DNA of 22,700 nt from Bacillota bacterium (GTDB lineage Bacteria; Bacillota; UBA4882; UBA8346): assembly GCA_003501335.1 (NCBI GenBank), contig DNPQ01000139.1, positions 1 through 22,700 on the forward strand. The letters are read 5' to 3'. Both the position numbers and the translations under genes were made by a program. Under the pieces are notes generated by a model. The model was not told where the DNA came from. It did not search any database and saw only the letters and a list, made by a program, of their open reading frames with translations. Below are positions 1 through 6,556 of the stretch, in pieces; the stretch's first letter is position 1, and each line of letters starts with the position of its first letter.

Positions 1-347
1 TTTTAGTTCATAATCATCTATATCAAAATTCTATCTTCCATGATAAAGAAAGTTCTAATTGTGATATCGAACTTATTACCGTTGAAAAAATCTGATTCAT
101 ATTTCAAATGAAAGATACTGCCTGAAAATTAATTGAATGTTGATAAAAAACACAACCTATTGGATCAAGCACATTGATTCGATGGGTTGTGTTTTTTAAT
201 GGCCAAATTAACTTTGGAACTAGTCCCCGTCCCTTCTCCATCATCATAAAAAAAACAACCACCCCATTATGGAGTGATTTTCGCAAAAATTGAAACTGTT
301 TTTTACTGCATACCCTGAAAGAAAAAATTTTTTTTGGGATTACCGGT
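1..347. other. AT-rich non-coding stretch at left edge
   Basis: I see no convincing gene here. The one supported element is the hairpin terminator at 145-197, listed separately. The open frames in this stretch are short, lack ribosome binding sites and run through that hairpin. A gene lying mostly outside the window could end here, but nothing shows it. Confidence 0.5.
145..197 (-). terminator. Intrinsic terminator downstream of the PilZ gene, probably bidirectional
   Basis: A long inverted repeat pairs AAAACACAACC with GGTTGTGTTTT, followed by a run of T on either strand. It lies about 150 bases past the stop of the minus-strand PilZ gene. It could serve that gene and also any plus-strand gene arriving from the left. 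Confidence 0.7.
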
Positions 348-995
348 CTAAAAAACGCCTAATTCGGTCTTTGTTACAAAAACCATTAATTCAGCTTGCT
401 CATATTTATCAACATGTCGAAAATCAATCGCTATGCCTTGTTTAATTGGGTTTCCCATCAATTCATCCCTGACGATCAGACCGTTCAAATGAGTCGGTCG
501 GGTATTGCCCGGCAAATCAAACTCAAATTGTAATAATGAACCCTCTTTCATAATAATTTGGGGTTCAATAACCGCAAATAATCCACACGCCGATAAATTA
601 ACAACCTTCCCGTTATAGGATTTCCCCCCTGCGAAATAGCGAAATGGCAAGTCAACATCAACCCGATGAAATCTACGAAAAGAATTATAATCAATAGAAA
701 CTGGTTTAGCCAAAACAAGAGACTGATCTTCCCGCAGTTTCTGTTCAATGATATAAGTCCCAAATTGCTTTTTTTCTCCTTCTTGCGTTACATAATAAAC
801 GGTAAGTTCCGTACCTCTCTGAATCAAATCGGCGATTTCTTTTTCGGAGAATTCCAGATACAATTTATCTTCTTTCAAGCCCTTAATAATATTCTTAATT
901 AAAGCTTGACAATTCTTCATTTGTCCTATTTTGTCCGCAAACAAAATATCAATTTTATTGCCAAGTTTGAAAACATCTTCGACTTTCACTAGCAT
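348..995 (-). CDS. PilZ-domain c-di-GMP receptor (YcgR/YpfA-like flagellar brake family)
   Basis: The protein has a YcgR-type N-terminal beta domain followed by a C-terminal PilZ domain. The c-di-GMP signature is intact: RRFHR (the RxxxR arginines) followed about 22 residues later by NLSACG (the N/DxSxxG motif). In this family, ligand binding slows flagellar rotation or controls exopolysaccharide output; which of these applies cannot be read from the sequence. The ATG at 995 is preferred because the protein then begins MLVKVEDVF, like family members. The frame is open only to a TTG at 1034, with a TAA just upstream, which would add 13 atypical residues; neither start has a strong ribosome binding site. 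It stands alone, away from any flagellar genes in the window. The family call is confident; the start and physiological target are not. Confidence 0.85.
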   Translation of the reverse strand: MLVKVEDVFKLGNKIDILFADKIGQMKNCQALIKNIIKGLKEDKLYLEFSEKEIADLIQRGTELTVYYVTQEGEKKQFGTYIIEQKLREDQSLVLAKPVSIDYNSFRRFHRVDVDLPFRYFAGGKSYNGKVVNLSACGLFAVIEPQIIMKEGSLLQFEFDLPGNTRPTHLNGLIVRDELMGNPIKQGIAIDFRHVDKYEQAELMVFVTKTELGVF

Positions 996-1062
996 TGCAT
1001 TTCCCACCCATTCAAGGACACCTGATTCATCCAACTTCGCTTAGAAAATATTTAAATCCTCA

Positions 1063-1093
1063 ATTCTAAGCAAAACAGCCATCCCGGCGTCAA
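1063..1093 (-). promoter_or_regulatory. Possible sigma-A promoter of the PilZ gene
   Basis: TTGACG at 1088-1093 and TAGAAT at 1063-1068 are separated by 19 bases, slightly long. They sit about 30 to 70 bases upstream of the two candidate starts. This is a weak match read by eye. Confidence 0.3.
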
Positions 1094-1143
1094 TTTTTTT
1101 AGCGAATTCATTGTTGTGTTACCCCGGTAGCCCAGCTGGATCC

Positions 1144-1905
1144 CTATCTGGCTAACCACCCTCCATCGACTGCAATGGTATAGCCATTGATATAATTTGA
1201 GGCATTGGATGCCAAAAAGACAGCCGCCCCTTGAATATCATCGGCGGTACCCCACCGTCCCGTTGGAATGCGGTTAAGAATCTCCGTATTTCGATGTTCG
1301 TCGGTTCGTAGCCAAGAAGTACTTTCGGTCGCAATATATCCAGGAGCAATCCCATTGATATTGATATTATATTTTGCCCATTCATTGGCCAACACACGGG
1401 TAATCCCGATAGCTCCGCTTTTCCCGGCTGTAAGCGGGGAAACTTGAAAGCCGCCGTTAAAAGCGTGAATTGAAGTAATATTAATTATCTTTCCACCGGT
1501 ACCCTGTTTAATAAATTGTTTAGCCACTGCTTGCGATAAAAAAAAGACTGTTTTAACATTCAAATTCATAACATCATCCCAATCTTTTTCGGTGACCTCC
1601 AATGCATCCGCTCTGCGGCCAACTCCGGCAGTATTAACTAAAATATCTACTTTTCCCAAATTAAACAATACTTGATTTAAAATTCCCTGGATGGGTTCAA
1701 TGCTTATTAAATCTGCAACTACAGACAAAAAATAATGTCCTCTGGCTTCAACCTGTGCTTTCGTCTCAGGCATCTCTTGGTAGTCTACCCCAACGATATC
1801 CGCACCCGCTTCAGCTAAGCCAATACTGATCCCTTGTCCTAAACCACCAGCAGCACCGGTCACCAAAGCCACTTTCCCGTTTAAATTAAACTCATCCAGT
1901 ATCAT
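1144..1905 (-). CDS. KduD-like short-chain dehydrogenase (2-dehydro-3-deoxy-D-gluconate 5-dehydrogenase family) lacking the catalytic Tyr
   Basis: This 253-residue protein follows E. coli KduD almost from end to end (remembered, aligned by eye), including the MIL start, DWDDVMNLN, ANEWAK, APGY and the C-terminal GYTIAVDGGWLAR. KduD oxidoreductases act on ketodeoxyuronates from pectin or uronate breakdown using NAD(H). The Rossmann motif TGAAGGLG (16-23), Ser145, Asn116 and Lys162 of the SDR active site are present. The catalytic Tyr of YxxxK is Leu158 (codon CTT at 1432-1434), and NNAG reads NTAG (91-94). The frame is otherwise undamaged, so this is not an obvious pseudogene. The start is the ATG preceded by GGAGGG at seven-base spacing; an in-frame TTG at 1920 is less likely. 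No kduI, kdgK or kdgA gene lies nearby. Family membership is confident; enzyme activity is doubtful. Confidence 0.85.
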   Translation of the reverse strand: MILDEFNLNGKVALVTGAAGGLGQGISIGLAEAGADIVGVDYQEMPETKAQVEARGHYFLSVVADLISIEPIQGILNQVLFNLGKVDILVNTAGVGRRADALEVTEKDWDDVMNLNVKTVFFLSQAVAKQFIKQGTGGKIINITSIHAFNGGFQVSPLTAGKSGAIGITRVLANEWAKYNININGIAPGYIATESTSWLRTDEHRNTEILNRIPTGRWGTADDIQGAAVFLASNASNYINGYTIAVDGGWLAR

Positions 1906-2188
1906 GCTTACCCTCCACAATAAAATAGACCGGTTATCAATAATAAAAAAATTAAAAGAGAAAAATTATAAGCTAAAAAAATGAACCATAATAAGAAATA
2001 CGATTCTATTCAGTTATCGATCAACTCAGCTCATATCTATATAGGCATTTCCAAAAACATTTCAAAAATCATCTTTTCGAATTCGATCTAATTCGTTAGG
2101 TTCTTTAGAACTATGGAAAATCCTGCTCCTTTTAACAATAAATTTTAAGAAGTCTTGTTATGTCAAGCACGGGGGAATTGGTACCCTG
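1906..2188. other. AT-rich leader region upstream of the KduD-like gene
   Basis: No gene is seen. On the minus strand, TTGACA at 2161-2166 with TTTATT at 2137-2142 (18-base spacing) is a possible promoter, which would give a leader of over 200 bases. A second candidate, TTGAAA followed by TATATA, lies closer to the gene. I could not recognise a riboswitch in the leader. Confidence 0.3.
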
Positions 2189-2536
2189 TCAATATACTAA
2201 GATTACTGCCATTAAAACTAAGGGCACATTCCCAATGTTCTCCACACTGTGTCCTTTGCCTCCGCCAGTAACTAAAGCGTCTCCAATATTGATTTCTTTC
2301 CACTCATCCTGATCTTTTACCCGACCCATTCCCGATACAAAATAAAAAATTTCTTCCTCCTGATCATGTTGATGAAATCCAATGGATCCACCGACGGGAA
2401 TGGTAATTTCAGCAACCAGCCGAGTTTTCCCCTTCAAATCACCATCTTGAAAAAGATTTTTTATCTGAATCTCACCAACGCCGCCGCGCATTCTCTCCCG
2501 CACTTCAATCGTCATTTCCTCATTTTTTCTCAGCAT
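2189..2536 (-). CDS. Small single-domain cupin protein
   Basis: This 115-residue protein is one cupin barrel. Motif 1 reads as G, then HQH, then a Glu cluster, then FVSG. Motif 2 holds the later His in GKGHSVENIG. Together these give the usual His/His/Glu/His metal site. Such stand-alone cupins include sugar isomerases, small dioxygenases and binding proteins, and the sequence alone does not choose between them. The ATG start has a GGGAG site nine bases upstream; a second in-frame ATG seven codons in has its GAGG too close. It lies between a TubZ-like GTPase gene and a KduD-like dehydrogenase gene, with more than 200 bases to each, so operon membership is unclear. A role with the neighbouring dehydrogenase is only a guess. 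Confidence 0.8.
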   Translation of the reverse strand: MLRKNEEMTIEVRERMRGGVGEIQIKNLFQDGDLKGKTRLVAEITIPVGGSIGFHQHDQEEEIFYFVSGMGRVKDQDEWKEINIGDALVTGGGKGHSVENIGNVPLVLMAVILVY

Positions 2537-2621
2537 TAATAAGCGCTCCCTTTTTATAAATAATAAATCCTCTTGAAAAGAAAAAACTGCCTTCCAAAAA
2601 ATTTTAAACCATAAAAATCAA

Positions 2622-2657
2622 TAATATATAATAACTTTTCTAGAAAGCTATATATTA
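2622..2657. repeat. AT-rich nested inverted repeat
   Basis: The outer arms TAATATATA and TATATATTA enclose an inner palindrome centred on TTTCTAGAAA. It lies between the TubZ-like gene and the cupin gene. There is no T-run directly after the arms, so it is not a standard terminator. It may be an operator, an mRNA processing hairpin or chance in AT-rich DNA. Confidence 0.4.
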
Positions 2658-2747
2658 CCAATCTTATCAAGTTTAAAATACCTTGGTGCAGTCTTTTATT
2701 TCTCAAACCTAAAAACGATTCACCCTAAACTTTCAAATCTCAGTCGA

Positions 2748-4163
2748 TTATCTTTTTTTGACACTCGATTTTAATTGATTCCAAAAACCTTTACCACTAT
2801 TATTTTTATCTTCTCTTGGCGTCGATTGGGCTTGCTCCATAAGTTCCGAAATCTGCCCCACAGTCAAGATTTTATAGGCTTCATCTTTTGAAGCTTGTTG
2901 TTGGGGAGGCGCCGAATTTTCAATCACTTTCTTTGTTTCGATAGTGGGTTTAGTATCCGGGAAAGCATTGGCCTGCCGGTGTATCGGAATATTTCCGGTA
3001 GCAGGGGCTTTCGGAGCATTACCGGTAGCCTGGGCTTGCCGTTGTTCGCCAAAGCTTCGCCGAGAAGCCGGTAAAGGATTTGAGCGGTCCCACTCTCCCA
3101 AATCATCACCAAAATTGGTAGAAACACGTCGATTGACACGATTGACAATTTCAGGACTCATATCCTGAATTTTATTACGCATCTCCTGTAGCCGACTCGC
3201 AGGAACTTCCAATCCTGCCAATAATAAATGCAAGACCATTTTTCGTTGGATAGCTTTATCGATATAGAGGCCTCTGAATAAAGTCGGTGTATTGGTTAAT
3301 GTCTGGCATTCTTGATATAATAGCTCTACCGATTCGGCATTGACATGATAGTTCTCCGGGCAAACCAAAAGCGCCGCTACGCGAGTACTTTCCCCCTGAA
3401 AACTATTTTCAGACAAAATACGCACAATTTCTTGCCGGCATAAAGTGGCAAGCTTCGTTGGATCATTACTTTCGGGTATCTCTAGTTCAATCCGGAGAGG
3501 AAGAAAACATCCCGGCGTATTCAGCAGTCGGAAAAAATCTTCCCGATCGAAAACGAACATACTCGATGGCCGGTTCGGGATTTGATTGACTTCATCCAAA
3601 GTATTAACGATTGTTTCGTTGGCCATCGGCCAAAATCCCAAAACTTGTCGATTGCCAAATTTACCTCGCAATAATTCATTATCAATTAAATAAAGCGGGG
3701 TTGGGCTTACATCAGTCAAAATATCCAGGCCCTTTAAGGCATTTTTATATTCCTCTAAAGATTCACTGCCTAAAGGTAATGTTGTCAAACACCCGGTGGT
3801 AACACCAACTTGACGGGCTAATTCAATAACGTCGGCTACTACACCAGTTCCGGTCCCTCCTCCAAGGCAAGCGACCACAAAAATAAAATCCACATCATGA
3901 TAAAAATAGTCTTGAATAACTTTTTTAACTTTTTCCGCATCGGCGCGAATGGCCTCTTGACCCACTCTGGGGTCCTTACCTGCGCCCAACCGAGAACCAA
4001 TACAAATTCGATATTCATTCGGAATCATCGCCAAAGCGGATAAATCCACCGGCGATGTATTTACGGCCAATACTTTATAACCTTTTTGGGCAAACAAATC
4101 GGCTATTTTACCGCCGCCTTGTCCACATCCGATAAATCCGAATTTAATTCCCTTGTCTTTCAT
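2748..4163 (-). CDS. TubZ-like tubulin/FtsZ-superfamily GTPase
   Basis: This 471-residue protein carries the tubulin/FtsZ nucleotide-binding set: GCGQGGGKIAD (12-22), NTSPVDL (35-41), GAGKDP (60-65) and the signature GGGTGTG (101-107). The region LYLIDNELL (157-165) and the T7-loop-like FDREDFFRLLNTPG (205-218) match plasmid TubZ (remembered Bacillus sequence has FDASEF then INTPG) better than cell-division FtsZ, which has NxDFxD. The acidic T7 residues needed for GTP hydrolysis appear present. Residues from about 350 to 455 form a low-complexity linker rich in Pro, Gln and Ala with two ATGN units. The C-terminus is short and basic (FWNQLKSSVKKR). The ATG has GGAGG ten bases upstream. TubZ normally forms treadmilling filaments that move plasmids or phage DNA with TubR. 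No TubR-like gene is visible here, and the neighbour is pckG. The superfamily is certain, the TubZ subtype likely, the role unknown. Confidence 0.88.
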   Translation of the reverse strand: MKDKGIKFGFIGCGQGGGKIADLFAQKGYKVLAVNTSPVDLSALAMIPNEYRICIGSRLGAGKDPRVGQEAIRADAEKVKKVIQDYFYHDVDFIFVVACLGGGTGTGVVADVIELARQVGVTTGCLTTLPLGSESLEEYKNALKGLDILTDVSPTPLYLIDNELLRGKFGNRQVLGFWPMANETIVNTLDEVNQIPNRPSSMFVFDREDFFRLLNTPGCFLPLRIELEIPESNDPTKLATLCRQEIVRILSENSFQGESTRVAALLVCPENYHVNAESVELLYQECQTLTNTPTLFRGLYIDKAIQRKMVLHLLLAGLEVPASRLQEMRNKIQDMSPEIVNRVNRRVSTNFGDDLGEWDRSNPLPASRRSFGEQRQAQATGNAPKAPATGNIPIHRQANAFPDTKPTIETKKVIENSAPPQQQASKDEAYKILTVGQISELMEQAQSTPREDKNNSGKGFWNQLKSSVKKR

Positions 4164-4386
4164 AATCAGGATACCTCCGTCAACTTGTCTACTCCGAAAA
4201 TGAAATAATTTTCCCCATGTACAATTTGACTAAATTCGGCAAAATCCTTTTTTTAAAGACTTTGTTCGTAAAAAATATTCATGGAATTGAATTGATTAGC
4301 AAAATATGCTACCCAATAACGATGATTAACGGTTTTTATAAATCCGCGATTCCTTGCATCCGTTTTGAAGAAAAATATCTTTTAAA

Positions 4387-4422
4387 AATAACAGGACCCA
4401 ACTCAACTTGGATCCTGTTATT
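4387..4422 (-). terminator. Intrinsic terminator of pckG, probably bidirectional
   Basis: A strong stem pairs AATAACAGGA with TCCTGTTATT, with CCAA/TTGG continuing inside after one mismatch. On the minus strand it is followed by a T-rich tract. It starts 14 bases past the pckG stop and separates pckG from the TubZ-like gene, which therefore probably has its own promoter. Confidence 0.8.
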
Positions 4423-4435
4423 TTACTATCTGATT

Positions 4436-6220
4436 TTAACCCTGTAACCGTTTTTCTAAAGAATTAAGCTCATTAGCAAGCTCTTTTGGTAATTTATCAC
4501 CGAATTTTTTATAATGTTCACGAATCGAAGCCACTTCTTTAAGCCACTCATCCTTGTCAACTTTTAATAATTCTTTCATATCGGCTTCGCTCACATTAAG
4601 TCCGCTCCGCTCAATCGCATCCATCGTCGGCATATATCCGATCGGTGTTTCGACCGCTTTGCCTTCTCCGGATACCCGCTCAAAAATCCATTTCAAAATC
4701 CGGCTATTCTCACCATATCCTGGCCATAGCCATTTTCCATCACTGGTTTTACGGAACCAGTTTACATAGAAAATTTTAGGCAGTTTTGTTGCATCCGTTT
4801 GAGAACCGACTTTTAACCAATGTTTAAAATAGTCGCCCATATTATAACCGCAGAACGGCAGCATTGCAAAAGGATCACGCCGTACCTTGCCAATATTATC
4901 CGATATTGCTGCTGCAGTTATCTCTGAACCAACAATAGAACCCAAAAAGACTCCATGAGCCCAGCTGAAACTCTGATGAACCAGGGGAATCGTACTGGGG
5001 CGACGGCCACCGAAAAGAATGGCTGAAATAGGCACCCCTTTTGGATCTTCCCACTCAGGAGAAATCGCCGGACATTGACGGGCCGGGGTCGTAAATCGAG
5101 CATTGGGATGAGCTGCAGGATCTTTAGCGCCTGGAGCCCAATCCTTTCCTTTCCAATCAATCAAATGTTTGGGGGCTTCTTTTCCGATACCCTCCCACCA
5201 AACATCCCCGTCATCCGTTAAGGCAACGTTCGTGAAGATAGTATCCTTTTCGATGGTTTTCATAGCATTGATATTGGAATCTTCTGAAGTTCCCGGGGCT
5301 ACCCCAAAGAAACCAGCTTCAGGATTGATAGCATATAACCGGCCGTCTGGGCCGAATTTCATCCAGCAAATGTCGTCTCCCACTGTCTCCACTTTCCAAC
5401 CGGGAATCGTCGGAACAAGCATAGCCAAGTTTGTCTTACCACAAGCGCTTGGAAAAGCAGCAGCAACATATTTTTTATCACCCTTGGGGTTGGTAATTCC
5501 AAGGATCAACATATGCTCAGCAAGCCATCCCTCATCACGAGCCAAGACTGTTGCAATTCGAAGTGCAAAACATTTTTTCCCCAAAAGCGCATTTCCGCCA
5601 TATCCGGAACCATAAGACCAAATCGTCCTTTCTTCCGGAAAATGACTGATATATTTTTTTTCAATCGGAGCACAGGGCCAAGCCGCATCTTTCTGACCTT
5701 TGGATAGAGGAGCCCCTATTGAATGCATGCACGGTACAAATTCACCATCACCCAAGGTATCAAGGACTTTTTGACCAATCCGGGTCATGATCCGCATATT
5801 AATAACTACATAAGGACTATCTGTAAGTTCGACACCAATCTTGGAAATTGGAGAACCGATAGGACCCATTGAGAACGGGATCACATACATCGTACGTCCT
5901 TTCATGGAGCCACTATAAAGACCAGTCATTGTTTTTTTGAGTTCCGCCGGGTCAATCCAATTATTGGTGGGTCCGGCATCTTCTTGCTTTTTAGATGCAA
6001 TATAGGTCCGGTCTTCCACTCTTGCTACATCAGAAGGATGGCTGCGAAAAAGATAACACCCGGGACGTTTATCAGCGTCAAGTGGAATTGCTGTACCCGA
6101 TTGAACCATTTCCTGAAGTAAACGATCATTCTCTTCCTGTGAACCATTGCACCAATAAATCTGGTCCGGTTGACACAAATCAGACATTTCTTGAATCCAT
6201 TTTTGTAGCGCCTTATTCAT
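4436..6220 (-). CDS. pckG: Phosphoenolpyruvate carboxykinase (GTP)
   Basis: This enzyme interconverts oxaloacetate plus GTP and PEP plus GDP plus CO2 in the cytosol, working in gluconeogenesis or in anaplerotic CO2 fixation in fermenters. At 594 residues it has the length of the GTP-dependent family. The diagnostic P-loop FPSACGKTN (256-264) with reactive Cys260 is present, as are GDDICWM (281-287), GYGGNALLGKKC and the FGGRRPSTIPLV block. These match GTP PEPCK and not the shorter ATP-type enzyme. The ATG is preceded by AAGGAGG. The gene is monocistronic by its features: a good promoter upstream and a strong hairpin terminator just after the stop. Many bacteria of this group use the ATP-type enzyme, so the GTP type is a useful lineage hint. 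Assignment is very secure. Confidence 0.97.
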   Translation of the reverse strand: MNKALQKWIQEMSDLCQPDQIYWCNGSQEENDRLLQEMVQSGTAIPLDADKRPGCYLFRSHPSDVARVEDRTYIASKKQEDAGPTNNWIDPAELKKTMTGLYSGSMKGRTMYVIPFSMGPIGSPISKIGVELTDSPYVVINMRIMTRIGQKVLDTLGDGEFVPCMHSIGAPLSKGQKDAAWPCAPIEKKYISHFPEERTIWSYGSGYGGNALLGKKCFALRIATVLARDEGWLAEHMLILGITNPKGDKKYVAAAFPSACGKTNLAMLVPTIPGWKVETVGDDICWMKFGPDGRLYAINPEAGFFGVAPGTSEDSNINAMKTIEKDTIFTNVALTDDGDVWWEGIGKEAPKHLIDWKGKDWAPGAKDPAAHPNARFTTPARQCPAISPEWEDPKGVPISAILFGGRRPSTIPLVHQSFSWAHGVFLGSIVGSEITAAAISDNIGKVRRDPFAMLPFCGYNMGDYFKHWLKVGSQTDATKLPKIFYVNWFRKTSDGKWLWPGYGENSRILKWIFERVSGEGKAVETPIGYMPTMDAIERSGLNVSEADMKELLKVDKDEWLKEVASIREHYKKFGDKLPKELANELNSLEKRLQG

Positions 6221-6295
6221 GATTTCCTCCTTGATGTATAATCATTTAATTTTTATATGCCTCTTAAAAATGAAACATAATAAACGTTATTCTCC

Positions 6296-6324
6296 ATTGT
6301 ATTACGTGAATTTCCAGTTGTCAA
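6296..6324 (-). promoter_or_regulatory. Sigma-A promoter of pckG
   Basis: A perfect TTGACA (6319-6324) and TACAAT (6296-6301, one mismatch to consensus) are separated by exactly 17 bases. Transcription would start near 6289, giving a leader of about 70 bases before the pckG ATG. Confidence 0.75.
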
Positions 6325-6336
6325 TTCAATATCCCT

Positions 6337-6351
6337 GTGTATACAGTACAC
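6337..6351. promoter_or_regulatory. Palindrome upstream of the pckG promoter, possible operator
   Basis: GTGTA and TACAC arms flank a five-base centre, 12 bases upstream of the pckG -35 box. The position suits an activator or upstream regulator site. I do not recognise the binding protein, and a short palindrome can arise by chance. Confidence 0.35.
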
Positions 6352-6556
6352 TTTTAAACCAATTCAATTGCTAATTTTCTAAGTAGTAATCTAACGACAA
6401 GAACTTTAAAAATATATAAATATCAAGCACATTAAAGCTTAATAGCCGAACTAAGGCCAAAGCTAAGACAAATGATCTGAATAGCTTGTTTGAGTATACC
6501 GGATTGTTGATATACTATATTGAAAGTTTATCATTTATCTTGAAGGGAATGGAAGA

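Larger units (their letters stand above)
6221..6556. other. Divergent intergenic region between pckG and the GT39 gene
   Basis: No gene is seen. The left half holds the pckG promoter and a palindrome, both listed separately. The right half must hold the promoter of the plus-strand glycosyltransferase gene. TATACT and TATATT boxes occur near 6520, but I could not pair them convincingly with a -35 element. Confidence 0.5.

Noticed and set aside
104..286. 60-codon minus-strand frame at the left edge
   Set aside because: It reads through the terminator hairpin and its composition is that of AT-rich spacer.
1144..1905. KduD-like gene as a pseudogene
   Set aside because: Apart from the active-site substitutions the frame, length, ribosome binding site and C-terminus are intact, so I kept it as a gene with altered chemistry.
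2748..4163. The tubulin-like gene as the housekeeping ftsZ
   Set aside because: It lacks the FtsZ NxDFxD loop and an FtsA/ZipA-binding tail, is not in a division cluster, and its T7 region is closer to TubZ. The real ftsZ is presumably elsewhere in the genome.
2164..4440. A TubR gene or tubC repeats next to the TubZ-like gene
   Set aside because: No small HTH frame and no iterated direct repeats were seen in the flanks, only one AT-rich inverted repeat.
4217..4447. 76-codon plus-strand open frame
   Set aside because: It runs through the pckG terminator hairpin and into pckG, lacks a ribosome binding site and shows no recognisable domain.
5169..5615. 148-codon plus-strand open frame
   Set aside because: It lies wholly antisense inside pckG, whose protein is conserved throughout. 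It is a shadow of a constrained gene and has no ribosome binding site.
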